Of a stretch of DNA of 64,000 bases, positions 37,930 to 46,836 are shown one piece after another. Source of the DNA: Bradyrhizobium commune (GTDB lineage: Bacteria > Pseudomonadota > Alphaproteobacteria > Rhizobiales > Xanthobacteraceae); NCBI RefSeq assembly GCF_015624505.1, contig NZ_CP061379.1, forward strand, positions 930,001 to 994,000, in the 5' to 3' direction. The notes beneath the pieces were generated by a model. That model saw only the letters and a list, made by a program, of their open reading frames with translations. It made no database searches and had not been told where the DNA came from. The number at the start of each line of letters is the position of its first letter. The first letter of the stretch is position 1. A program made the translations under genes and the position numbers.

Positions 37930-38012
37930 GGTCGCGGAGCGGCGTGGCGCGTGCGTCCGTGGCTCGATTCCCCTTAGTGCTCAAGTGGGAATGCGCACCA
38001 AAGCTCCCGCGA

Positions 38013-38531
38013 TCATGCGGATGGTGCTGTCGCTGACGACGATGGTATCTGCGATAGCGCTGTGATGGGCCTTCCGGGCCGCCCGATCAAAGCCTTGCGG
38101 TAAAAGAAAAGCCTCTGATCCGCGGTGTCGCTCGCCGCGGGCGCGGTCCCGAGCTCACTAAACAGTTCATATCCGTTCTTGCTGCAAAATCCCGGTGTCT
38201 GGAAAGCGTACATGCTGAGCCAGCAGCCCAGGCACCCATTGTCGCGTGCGGCGTTCTCGATGGCCGCCAGCAGGCGCGAGCCAAGGCCCTGGCGGCGATC
38301 GGCTTCGGCGACGAACAACAAATCGATCAGCAGCCAGCCGTAAAGGATGATGCCCCAGACGCCGCTGGTGACCTCGCCGGTATCTGAATCCCTTATGATA
38401 ATCGCGATATTGCGGTACCCGCCCGGTCCACCGTTGGCCAGATTGGCGTTGGCCAGCCGCTGCAACAGGGCGGCGTGATCGCGGGAATCGGGCGACCAAT
38501 CGACGAAAAGCTCGTGCTTCACATTACTCAC
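38013..38531 (-). CDS. GNAT-family acetyltransferase
   Basis: 172 aa. IDLLFVAEADRRQGLGSRLLAAIENAARDNGC contains the acetyl-CoA-binding R/Q-x-x-G-x-G/A motif (RRQGLG). FQTPGFCSKNGYELFSEL is the typical GNAT 'F-Y-x-x-x-G-F' equivalent. The substrate is not predictable. It is divergent from the NRPS-like gene at 38635, only 103 bases away, but nothing else ties it to that cluster. Confidence 0.88.
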   Translation of the reverse strand: MSNVKHELFVDWSPDSRDHAALLQRLANANLANGGPGGYRNIAIIIRDSDTGEVTSGVWGIILYGWLLIDLLFVAEADRRQGLGSRLLAAIENAARDNGCLGCWLSMYAFQTPGFCSKNGYELFSELGTAPAASDTADQRLFFYRKALIGRPGRPITALSQIPSSSATAPSA

Positions 38532-38634
38532 GTTTTTCTATGCTTCTATGCGGTTCGTGCTCAGCGGCGCGAGCCAGAATCTTTCGGAAAAAATCAGTTC
38601 GTTCGACACTTCATTCGACACATAGAAAAGAAGT

Positions 38635-41046
38635 ATGACAGCTCTGCTAGCGTCCGCGAATGCAGCGGCAGCATTGCCACACGCCGGCCCGGCATCTGCA
38701 TCCCAGCGCCGGGCGTGGTTCATGGAGCTGGTCGCTCCAGGCACCGCGCAACATCATCTGCCGTTCGGGCTCGAGATTTTCGGCGACCTCGATATCGCAG
38801 CGCTTCAGTTCAGCCTCGATTTCCTTGTCGACCGTCACGAAGCCTTGCGGACGGTATTCCTGGATGATCGCGGCGAGCTTCTCCAGGTCGTCGGACGACC
38901 CCGCGCAGTCGTCGCACATGTCGATGCCCCATCCGGTCCCGACACCGACCTGCACGCCATCCTTCGTGAAAAGGTGTCGGCTCCCTTTGACCTCGGCGCC
39001 GGCCCTCTGCTCCGTCTGGTTGCCGTCAGGCGCGCACCGGGGGTACATGTCCTGGTCTTCGTCCTGCACCATATCATTGCCGACAACCTGTCGCTCGGTC
39101 TGTTCGCGCGAGAGATGGCCGAGGTCTATCGCGCCTTTGCAGCGCGCAGCGTGCCGACGCTGACTCGGCTGCCATGGCAATATGCCGACTTTGCCATCGC
39201 TGAAGACCGTTGGCTCGAGGGTGCCGCATTCGGCTCGCGCCTGAAGCGTTACGCGGACTTGATCGGCCCGGCCGCAGCGAAGCTGGACTTTGGTCCCGGA
39301 CAAGCGGGGCAGGGCACCGCCAACCACCTCATGTCACTCGATGTCACATTGGTGCATCGCCTCAAGCAGGTCGCGCAGCGATCGGGCGTGACGCTGTTCA
39401 CGGTGCTGCTTGCCGCCATCGAAACGGTGCTCGCACATTACGCGGACGGCCCGGATTTCGTTATCGCTGTGCCTGTCGGCGGCCGCACCAGTGACGGTGC
39501 GGAAGGCGTGATCGGCCCATTTGCCAATATCATCGGCGTCAAGACCAGCCTTCGCGCAGGCGGGACCATGGCTGAGCTTCTGGTCGACGCCCAACGCCAG
39601 CTTCTTGCCAGTCTCGAGTATGAGAACGTGCCCTGGGACGCGCTGGTGCGTGTCAAAAATCCTGCGCGCTCGGCCGGTGCTTTGCCGTTTGGTCAAGTCA
39701 TGCTGTCTTCGATCGCGGTGCCGGCGCCGTTTCAGCGCTTCGGGAGCCTGCCGTGCCGACAGATCTGGCTGCCTTCCCCCCCACCACCAAGCGATCTCTT
39801 TGTCAGCGCATCGGAGAGCCCGGACGGGCTCCTGTGGCTCGGTTTCGACAGCGGGCCGGACAAGGTATCTCCCGGTACCGTCGCCCGTCTGGCGGACGCG
39901 CTGCGCGCCGTTCTGCTGGACATCGCTTACGGCGACATTACCGGCCTCGAGCCGTATCCGGGACGCGACACCGGCGCCGGTGCGCCTCGTCATCACGTCC
40001 ATGATGCTGTTGGAGTCAAGACCGCCGACAGCCCAGCCCGCAATGCCGCCGGAACGCAGGAGCGTCGCAAGGTGCTCGAGACGCTTGTTGCCGGGCTGTG
40101 GCGGGAGCATCTCGGCGTCCCGGCAGGTCACGCGGAAGAAGACTTCTTCGAGTCCGGCGGCGACTCGCTGCTGGCGGTGCGTTTGATGTCGCAGCTATGC
40201 TTGCGGCTCGATCGCAAGCTTCCGGTAGCACTGTTCTTCAGGGATCCCACGCTCAATGGCCTCGTGAATCATCTCCTGGAAAACGAGAGCGGCGAGCCGG
40301 ATTACGCCGTCGTCAAGCTCGCGGACGGCGTTGATGGCCGGGTGCTGTTTGCAAGCACCGGGCAGGAAGGTCTCAACGAACTGGCCGCAGCGATGCAGCC
40401 AGGGCCATCGGTCTATGACTTGAACACTTACTTCCTTCAAGAGCAGCGACTGCTTGCCGGCCAGCCGATGTTCGACAGCGTTGAGGCCATCGCCGCGGAA
40501 TTCCGGCACCGGCTGAAGGCGATCCAGCCAAAAGGTCCCTATCTGCTGGCAGGCGGCTGCGAAGGCGGCGTGCTGTTTTTCGAGCTGGCGCTTCAGCTTC
40601 AGCGGCAAGGCGACGAGGTTGCTTTCCTCGGCCTGCTGGATACGCCCGTCCGCGGTTACTGGGAGTCGAAACCGGCCTTTCTCGAACCGTTCAGGGAGGC
40701 CAAGCGGCGGCTGCTGGAATTGATCGCGCGACAGCGATCCCAGCCGAAGGCGCCGGAGGACGAGCGATACGAACTCATCTGGGCAAAGGTCTGGCAGGCC
40801 GTGCGCGCGTACCAGCCCGAACGCCGCTTTGACGGAGACGTTCACCAGTTCAAGGCGACGAAAACGAGATTCGGAGTTGCCGATGTTGCGCTTGGTTGGG
40901 ACACGAGGATCACCGGCCGGGTCATGGTCCATATGGTAGAGGGCGGCCACATGAGCTGGATCACCAATCCGCAAAGCGGCGCGACCGTCACCGCCGTGCT
41001 GGATGCAACGGTGCCGGCTCCCGCCTCGCCCGGACCTGTCCGGTGA
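38635..41046 (+). CDS. NRPS-like protein: condensation - carrier - thioesterase
   Basis: 803 aa. Condensation domain at ~20-440: QRRAWFMEL start and catalytic motif HHIIADN at 145-151 (HHxxxDG with N for G). Carrier domain ~475-550 with phosphopantetheine Ser511 in FFESGGDSLLAVRL. C-terminal thioesterase ~565-795, where the nucleophile elbow is GGCEG with Cys642 in place of the usual Ser; acid and base look to be LLDTP and EGGHMSW. There is no adenylation domain, so the carrier must be loaded in trans, for example by the A domain of 43164-46502. First gene of an operon with an ABC exporter (GTGA overlap). Confidence 0.88.
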   Translation: MTALLASANAAAALPHAGPASASQRRAWFMELVAPGTAQHHLPFGLEIFGDLDIAALQFSLDFLVDRHEALRTVFLDDRGELLQVVGRPRAVVAHVDAPSGPDTDLHAILREKVSAPFDLGAGPLLRLVAVRRAPGVHVLVFVLHHIIADNLSLGLFAREMAEVYRAFAARSVPTLTRLPWQYADFAIAEDRWLEGAAFGSRLKRYADLIGPAAAKLDFGPGQAGQGTANHLMSLDVTLVHRLKQVAQRSGVTLFTVLLAAIETVLAHYADGPDFVIAVPVGGRTSDGAEGVIGPFANIIGVKTSLRAGGTMAELLVDAQRQLLASLEYENVPWDALVRVKNPARSAGALPFGQVMLSSIAVPAPFQRFGSLPCRQIWLPSPPPPSDLFVSASESPDGLLWLGFDSGPDKVSPGTVARLADALRAVLLDIAYGDITGLEPYPGRDTGAGAPRHHVHDAVGVKTADSPARNAAGTQERRKVLETLVAGLWREHLGVPAGHAEEDFFESGGDSLLAVRLMSQLCLRLDRKLPVALFFRDPTLNGLVNHLLENESGEPDYAVVKLADGVDGRVLFASTGQEGLNELAAAMQPGPSVYDLNTYFLQEQRLLAGQPMFDSVEAIAAEFRHRLKAIQPKGPYLLAGGCEGGVLFFELALQLQRQGDEVAFLGLLDTPVRGYWESKPAFLEPFREAKRRLLELIARQRSQPKAPEDERYELIWAKVWQAVRAYQPERRFDGDVHQFKATKTRFGVADVALGWDTRITGRVMVHMVEGGHMSWITNPQSGATVTAVLDATVPAPASPGPVR

Positions 41047-41879
41047 CCGAGCGCCCTGTCATCGTGATCGGGCGCGCAACGCCGGCGTTGCGGCGCGTGC
41101 CCGCAGGCCTCGCTGAACTGGCCGCCTACCGCGAGTTGCTCGGATACATGACGGCCAATCGTCTCCAGGTGCGCTATCAGGACAGCTGGCTGGGGTGGGC
41201 CTGGGCCGTGTTGCAGCCGCTCGCGTTGCTGGGATTTCTCCTGGTGGTTGGACTGGCGATCGGCGCCCATACCACCACTGGCGCTGCTTACCCGCTATTT
41301 ATCCTCGCCAGCCTGTCGCCGTGGACCTTCTTCGCGACATCCCTGAGCACTGCGGCTGCGGCAGTGTTGAACAGCAGATCGCTCATCGCCAAGGTGTATT
41401 TCCCGCGCGAGATCGTGCCGCTGTCCTGCGTCTTCGCCGCGCTCGCCGACCTCGCGGTCGCCACGGCGGTGACGATCGTAGCTCTGCTCTGCGCCGGCTA
41501 CGGCATACCGGCGACGGCCATCGAACTTCTGCCGATCGGCCTCATCCTGATTGTCTACGCGGCGGCTTTTTCGTTGCTGATCTCGATCGCGCAGATCGGA
41601 TTCCGCGATATCGCAATCGGATTGCCACTGCTGCTCCAGGGATTGATGCTGACGACGCCGGTGCTGTATCCGCTGGACGCCGTTCCCGAGCACTGGCGCC
41701 TCGTCTATTCGCTCAATCCCCTGGCGCTGCTGGTTGAGGCCTTCCGCGACGCCTTGCTAGACAGGCACACCGTCAGCTTCGGGCAACTCGTTTACGCAGC
41801 GGTCGTCGGGCTGATCCTGCTCGCAATGGCGTATTTCGTGTTCAAGACCGCAGAGCCCGACATGGTCGACGACATCTAG
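41043..41879 (+). CDS. ABC transporter permease, ABC-2 polysaccharide-export type
   Basis: 278 aa from a GTG that overlaps the NRPS stop (GTGA), supporting coupling. Six hydrophobic segments in the Wzm/TagG arrangement, with RYQDSWLGWAWAVLQPLALLGFLLVV and SPWTFFATSLSTAAAAVLNSRSLIAKVYFPREIVPL being family hallmarks and a C-terminal LNPLALLVEAFRDALL. It forms the membrane channel with the ATPase 41896-43047. This type normally exports O-antigen, teichoic acid or lipid-linked glycans; here context suggests a natural-product cargo. Confidence 0.9.
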   Translation: MTERPVIVIGRATPALRRVPAGLAELAAYRELLGYMTANRLQVRYQDSWLGWAWAVLQPLALLGFLLVVGLAIGAHTTTGAAYPLFILASLSPWTFFATSLSTAAAAVLNSRSLIAKVYFPREIVPLSCVFAALADLAVATAVTIVALLCAGYGIPATAIELLPIGLILIVYAAAFSLLISIAQIGFRDIAIGLPLLLQGLMLTTPVLYPLDAVPEHWRLVYSLNPLALLVEAFRDALLDRHTVSFGQLVYAAVVGLILLAMAYFVFKTAEPDMVDDI

Positions 41880-41895
41880 CCAAGCAAATCCAACC

Positions 41896-43047
41896 ATGTC
41901 CGCTGTCGATATTGTCGCCCGCAACGTCTCGAAGTCCTACCGCGTCCATCACGACGGCAGGCGCGGCCGTGGCCTGTTCGGGTCTGGGACGACGGAACGC
42001 TTTTGGGCATTGAAGAATGTCGGCTTCGAGGTCCGGCGGGGCGAGGCGCTCGGCGTTGTCGGTCCGAATGGCTCCGGCAAGACGACCTTGATCAAGCTGC
42101 TCGCCCGCATCACGTCGCCGGATAGCGGGCAAATTTCCATCGCCGGCCGGTTGATGTCGCTGGTGGAGGTCGGAGCGGGTTTCCATCCCGAACTCAGCGG
42201 CCGCGACAATGTCTTCCTGAACGCCGCCATCTTTGGCGTTCCGGTCGAGCAGGTGCGAAAGCGCTTCGACCACATTGTGGAATTCTCTGGCCTCGCGGAT
42301 TTCATCGACGCACCCGTCAAGACCTATTCATCCGGCATGTTCGTCAGGCTGGGATTTGCCGTCGCCTCGCAGCTCGATGCGGATATCCTGCTTCTCGACG
42401 AAGTTTTGGCGGTCGGCGATTTGGCTTTCCAGGCGCGCTGCATCGACAGGATCGCGGAAATCCGACGATCCGGACGCACGATATTGCTGGTGTCCCATGA
42501 TCTCGCGGCCGTGGAACTGCTTTGCGACCGTGTCCTTCTCCTCGCCTCCGGCAAAGTGGCGGGCGACGGCGGACCCGTTGAGATGATCGAGAGATACCAG
42601 GCCATGGCGGCAACGTCCGCTCCTGGTTGCGGCTCGGCTGTGCAAGGCGGCGTCGCCACCCTTGAGGGCGTCAGCTTCGCTGGCCGTGACGGTGCGCGCC
42701 CCAGGACCGGAGATCCGCTGACCGTGCGCGTGAACTACCACGCCCTGTCGGCGGTCGATGATGCCGTGGTCACGGTGAGCTTCATATGGCCCAGCGGCTA
42801 TATCTGCACCGAGTTGGTGTCATCGACGTCCACGCTCGCTGCCGGGCACGGGTCCATTGTCTTCGATTGCCCGATGCTTGCCATGCAGCGGGGGCTTTAC
42901 ACGGTCGATCTCACCGTCTCCGCCGGCGCCGGTCGTGTCCTCGCAAAATGCGTGCGTGCCGCGCCGTTTCGGGTCGACCCGGGTCTTGTCGTGCACGGCG
43001 ATTTCCATATGACCCACAGCAGCAGGCTGGAGCCGGCCGGGACCTAA
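41896..43047 (+). CDS. ABC transporter ATP-binding protein, Wzt-like with C-terminal binding domain
   Basis: 383 aa. Walker A GPNGSGKTT, Walker B ILLLDEVLAVGD, signature region TYSSGMFVRLGFAVASQ, and H-loop SHD. The VEVGAGFHPELSGRDNVFLNA segment is typical of Wzt/TagH exporters. After ~residue 240 a beta-rich C-terminal domain (PLTVRVNYHALSAVDDAVVTVSFIW ... VDLTVSAG) resembles the Wzt carbohydrate-binding domain, which recognises the cargo. It starts 16 bases after the permease stop and closes the operon. Confidence 0.92.
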   Translation: MSAVDIVARNVSKSYRVHHDGRRGRGLFGSGTTERFWALKNVGFEVRRGEALGVVGPNGSGKTTLIKLLARITSPDSGQISIAGRLMSLVEVGAGFHPELSGRDNVFLNAAIFGVPVEQVRKRFDHIVEFSGLADFIDAPVKTYSSGMFVRLGFAVASQLDADILLLDEVLAVGDLAFQARCIDRIAEIRRSGRTILLVSHDLAAVELLCDRVLLLASGKVAGDGGPVEMIERYQAMAATSAPGCGSAVQGGVATLEGVSFAGRDGARPRTGDPLTVRVNYHALSAVDDAVVTVSFIWPSGYICTELVSSTSTLAAGHGSIVFDCPMLAMQRGLYTVDLTVSAGAGRVLAKCVRAAPFRVDPGLVVHGDFHMTHSSRLEPAGT

Positions 43048-43094
43048 AGCATGATCCGGAAAAGTGCGAAGCGGTTTTCCGGAAAGATCATGCT
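43048..43094. repeat. 47-bp palindromic repeat, copy 2
   Basis: AGCATGATCCGGAAAA ... TTTTCCGGAAAGATCATGCT, the diverged partner of 24386-24432. Confidence 0.85.
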
Positions 43095-43105
43095 CAAGCA
43101 ACAAC

Positions 43106-43148
43106 CTAAAGCGCGATGATGATTCATCCTGATCTCATCGCGCTTTAG
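43106..43148. terminator. bidirectional stem-loop between convergent operons
   Basis: CTAAAGCGCGATGA (43106-43119) pairs perfectly with TCATCGCGCTTTAG (43135-43148) around a 15-base loop. It sits between the ABC ATPase stop (43047) and the NRPS stop (43164), so it may end both transcripts, though no strong T-run is present. Confidence 0.6.
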
Positions 43149-43163
43149 ACGCTTCAGGGCATC

Positions 43164-46100
43164 TCAACTTCTGGCGCTGCGGATCAGCGCGTCGAGTTCC
43201 TCCGGCGACAATTGGGCAAGTCGGTCCCTCAGATCGTTCAGCTCCGCTCTGGATCGCGGCTGGGGACTGATCTCCGCCAGCCCGTCGTCCTGGGCCGGAG
43301 GGGCCGTTTCGACGACTTTCGAGAAGCCGGCCAATGTCGGGTTGTCGAACAGCGCGCGGATCGGGATGTCGATGCCGAACCGGCGCCGCACGCGAGAAAC
43401 AACCTGCATGACGAGCAATGAATTGCCGCCAAGTCCGAAGAAATCGTCGGTCGCGGCGATCTCGTTCTCGTTCAGGACAGTTCGCCAGATTTGCGCGACG
43501 TCGGCATTGACCGGGAGCGCGTCGACTGCCGGCTCATGCTGGGGAGAGGTGTCAGCGAGCGATTCAAGCTTCACCTGATCCACCTTGCCGCTCGGCAGCA
43601 GCGGAAGCGCGTCGATCACAAGCAGTTTGGCCGGAACCGCAGCCGGCGGCAGTCGCTCCTGAAGGTAGGCGCGCAAGGCACCTGGATCGGGGTCCTCGCC
43701 GGTCTGACGTCCGACCACGAATGCGATCAGACGCTGGCGGTCGGCATCACCGACAATGACGGTGGCCGCCTCCCTCACCGTGGCATGGCTGCGCAGCACC
43801 GCCAGGATCTCGCCGAGCTCCAGCCTCACGCCGCGCAACTTCACCTGACCGTCGGTGCGGCCGAGATAGAGAATAGTGCCGTCCTCGCGCCAGACACCGC
43901 GGTCGCCGGTATCAAACAGCAACGGCGAAGGCGCACCCGCAATCGGGTTGGCCTTGAAGCGCTCGGCCGTGAGGTCGGGTCTGCTCCAATAGCCCAGTGC
44001 GAGGCAGTCACCACCGACGTGAATCACGCCGGGCAGCCCCACCGGCGCAGGTTGGCCCGCGCGGTCGATGATGTAGACCTGCGTATTGGCGATGGGTTTG
44101 CCGATCGGCGCGGGCCCGTTGACGTCTGCGTCCCGAACCTCGTGGATCAGGACGTCCGCCGCCACCTCCGAGGATCCATAGATGTTGATGAGCTTTCGGC
44201 CAGGGCAGGCGAGGTTGAAACGCTGCACCAGATCGGGCGACAACGTTTCGCCGCTGACCGACCACACAAGGAGAGCCGGCAGGCGCCTGCCCAGATCCGG
44301 CGCGTAATCCAGCAGCACCCGCAGCAAGGTCGGGACCAGCACAATTCGGGTGACGCCATGCTGCCTGAGCAAGTTGATGAATGCCTCCGGATCGAGCAGG
44401 ATTTCATCCGGAACGATCACTGTCGGTATGCCTGCCAGCAAGGCGCCCAGCATTTCCCAGACGGAGTCGACGAAACCGATCGGCGTCTTGCAGCAGGCGA
44501 CCTCGCCAGCTGCGAATGGGTAGGCCTCGTGCATCCAGTCGATGCGGTTCATCAGGGCCCTGGTCGCGCCCATCACGCCCTTTGGCACCCCGGTCGAGCC
44601 GGATGTGAAAAGCACATAGGCAAGCTCGCTGCTGGACCCGGTCGCGATTGGCCCGGCCGGCTCGCTCCAAAGCGGCGCATCCGGATCCATTGGTACGGTC
44701 GCAAGCCGCTCGGGCAGGCGATTGGCCAGGGCGCGAAGAGTCAACGCGGTACGGCAGCCCGAGAGCTCGACGAGCTGCGCGAGGCGCGTGTCCGGCTGTG
44801 CCGTATCGAGCGGCAGCCAGGGGATGCCTGCGGTCAAGCAGCCCAGCATCGCGGCAAAGGCCTCGACAGAACGGGGCAGGAAGATTCCGACCGGCCCCGC
44901 TGCGGTGGCGGCCTGGCTGCGCAGCGCTGTCGCGACCTGCCCGGCTCGCCGGGCAAGCTCGCGGAAGCTGATCCGTTGGCCATCGCAGATCAACGCGATG
45001 TCGTCCGGCCGTTCGTCCGCAATCGCGGCGAAGAGTTCTGCCGGCGTCCGTTGTCCGTAGTCGCGTGCCGTGGCGTTCCAGTCGAACACCGCGCGCTGCC
45101 ACTCATCATCGTCGAGCAGCCGAATGCTGCCGATCGGTCGCTCGGGCTCTGCTGTCACCGCTTCCAGAATGCGTCGGAAATGCGCGACCAGCCGCGCCAT
45201 GATCGGCCGGTCGAACAGCTCGCTGTCATATTCGAAGGAGCAGAGGAGTTCGTCGCCCTCGACGATCTCGAACGTGAGATCCAGCTTGGCGAGGCCAGGG
45301 TCGACGGCGACCTCCTGAATTTCGAGGCCGGCCAATTCCGGCGCCTTGTGCCCGAAATTGTGCAGCACGAACATGACCTGGAACAGCGGCGAATGATCGC
45401 GCGCCCGCGGCCGTTCCAGTTCCGCGACGACTCGTTCGAACGGAACCTCCTGGTGCTCAAGCGCATCCAGCATGAATGAACGGTTCCGCCTCAGCAGCGT
45501 GGTGAAGGTTGGATCGCCCGAAAGATCGCCTCGCAGCGTCAGCGTGTTCACGAAGCAGCCGATCAGCGGCGCAAGATCCTCGTCGCGATGTGCCGACAGC
45601 GGTGTTCCGACGACGACATCGTCGGTGTCGGCCCAGCGCTGTAGCAGCACCTGAAATGCCGAGAGGAGCCCCATGAAAAGCGTGGCGCCGTGACGCGCGC
45701 ACAAGCTGCTCAATGCCTTGGTGCGAGGCTCGTCGATTTCGAAACCGATGCGTTTGCCGTGGTGTTTCTGAATGGCGGCGCGGGGGCGGGCGGTCGGCAG
45801 CGCGAGGAGCGGAGGCGCGCCGGCGAGCGCCCTCTTCCAGAACGCGATGTTCCTGTCGAAACCGGCCTGCGCGTATCGCCGTTGCTGGCGCTCGGCGAAT
45901 TCGGTGTATTGGAACGCAAGATCGGGGAGCACGGCAGAGCTGCCGCGTCGTTCGGCGTCGTAGAAACTTGCGAGCTCCGCGAAGAACGGCCCCATCGACG
46001 ATCCATCGATGATGGCGTGATGGAAGACGATCACGAACTGATGCTCTTCCTCGGCGAGGCGCACCAGCGCCGCCCGGAAGTGCGGCGGGACGGCGAGGTC

Positions 46101-46502
46101 GAAAGCCGTTTGGCCCATCCGCGCCGCAAGCGCGTCTGCCTGCTGGCTGCGCTCCGGCTCCTGGTGGGCGCTGAAGTCGTGCTCTTCGAGGATAAACTGG
46201 ATACGCTCATGCACGTCTTGCAGAACGGTTCCATCCCGTTCGACAAGCCCGGTTCGCAGCACTTCATGTCGTGCAACCAGCCCGCTGAAGGCGCGTGCCA
46301 GGCTGTGCTTGTCGACCGCGCCCTTGAGCTGCAGCACTCTGGTTATATTGAACGCAGGGGCACCTGGGTCGAGCTCATTGGTTAGCCAGAAAGCGCGCTG
46401 TTGAGCGGAAGCTGTTCGCAGGTGCTTTCGACGTACGAAATCAAGCAAACCAAATCTCCATCCCGGCGCTATATTCGGGTGCTGGAAAGAACGCGGCGGC
46501 AC
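43164..46502 (-). CDS. NRPS module: condensation - adenylation - carrier
   Basis: 1112 aa, starting at GTG 46502. Condensation domain ~25-465 with intact HHAIIDG (161-167). Adenylation domain ~480-985 with YVLFTSGSTGVPKG, GYWSRPDLTAERF, FDTGDRGVWREDG, LGRTDGQVKLRG and PSGKVDQVKL. Carrier domain with Ser1028 in FFGLGGNSLLVMQ, then an acidic helical tail. No epimerase or thioesterase. By hand alignment to GrsA the specificity residues read V-D-W-V-S-S-I-A-D-K, close to codes reported for beta-alanine; this is tentative. It may feed the A-less C-T-TE protein. Convergent with the exporter operon and downstream of sagB-like. Confidence 0.9.
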   Translation of the reverse strand: MPPRSFQHPNIAPGWRFGLLDFVRRKHLRTASAQQRAFWLTNELDPGAPAFNITRVLQLKGAVDKHSLARAFSGLVARHEVLRTGLVERDGTVLQDVHERIQFILEEHDFSAHQEPERSQQADALAARMGQTAFDLAVPPHFRAALVRLAEEEHQFVIVFHHAIIDGSSMGPFFAELASFYDAERRGSSAVLPDLAFQYTEFAERQQRRYAQAGFDRNIAFWKRALAGAPPLLALPTARPRAAIQKHHGKRIGFEIDEPRTKALSSLCARHGATLFMGLLSAFQVLLQRWADTDDVVVGTPLSAHRDEDLAPLIGCFVNTLTLRGDLSGDPTFTTLLRRNRSFMLDALEHQEVPFERVVAELERPRARDHSPLFQVMFVLHNFGHKAPELAGLEIQEVAVDPGLAKLDLTFEIVEGDELLCSFEYDSELFDRPIMARLVAHFRRILEAVTAEPERPIGSIRLLDDDEWQRAVFDWNATARDYGQRTPAELFAAIADERPDDIALICDGQRISFRELARRAGQVATALRSQAATAAGPVGIFLPRSVEAFAAMLGCLTAGIPWLPLDTAQPDTRLAQLVELSGCRTALTLRALANRLPERLATVPMDPDAPLWSEPAGPIATGSSSELAYVLFTSGSTGVPKGVMGATRALMNRIDWMHEAYPFAAGEVACCKTPIGFVDSVWEMLGALLAGIPTVIVPDEILLDPEAFINLLRQHGVTRIVLVPTLLRVLLDYAPDLGRRLPALLVWSVSGETLSPDLVQRFNLACPGRKLINIYGSSEVAADVLIHEVRDADVNGPAPIGKPIANTQVYIIDRAGQPAPVGLPGVIHVGGDCLALGYWSRPDLTAERFKANPIAGAPSPLLFDTGDRGVWREDGTILYLGRTDGQVKLRGVRLELGEILAVLRSHATVREAATVIVGDADRQRLIAFVVGRQTGEDPDPGALRAYLQERLPPAAVPAKLLVIDALPLLPSGKVDQVKLESLADTSPQHEPAVDALPVNADVAQIWRTVLNENEIAATDDFFGLGGNSLLVMQVVSRVRRRFGIDIPIRALFDNPTLAGFSKVVETAPPAQDDGLAEISPQPRSRAELNDLRDRLAQLSPEELDALIRSARS

Positions 46503-46836
46503 CGGGAGCCCGCATTCCAGAGCAACACATCCAGCAGGACTGCGGCCATAAAGGTCCGCGTTTCAAATCTCATTCGATGCCGATCGCGATCTTGAAATGT
46601 GCTTGATGCGCCGACACTGCAACCTAGCGCCAATTGGCGACAACCATTTGTCGTGGAAGTGGAATTCGTCCACTCTGCAGTTGTTGGATCGCGGACATAT
46701 TGTCGCCGCGCCATCGGCTCCTTCCGCAGGTCCCTCCCGCAAAGATCGCGGGCTGAATTGTTACGCAATCTGAATAACATAACAGTTCGCGATTTATTCC
46801 GAACGGTGCGGTATTTTTGCGCGCGGTCGAGGCCGG
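46503..46836. other. intergenic gap between sagB-like gene and NRPS
   Basis: 334 bases without a gene. It is AT-richer than its surroundings around 46745-46815 (TTGTTACGCAATCTGAATAACATAACAG region). As it precedes the NRPS on the minus strand it may hold a promoter for that gene; no terminator hairpin was recognised after the sagB-like stop. Confidence 0.4.

Noticed and set aside
38013..38531. GNAT gene as part of the biosynthetic cluster
   Set aside because: Only proximity supports it; it is divergent and a generic acetyltransferase.
43491..45479. 662-aa open frame on the plus strand opposite the NRPS
   Set aside because: Antisense shadow of 43164-46502; Arg/Ala/Gly-rich, no RBS or domain, whereas the NRPS motifs on the other strand are complete.
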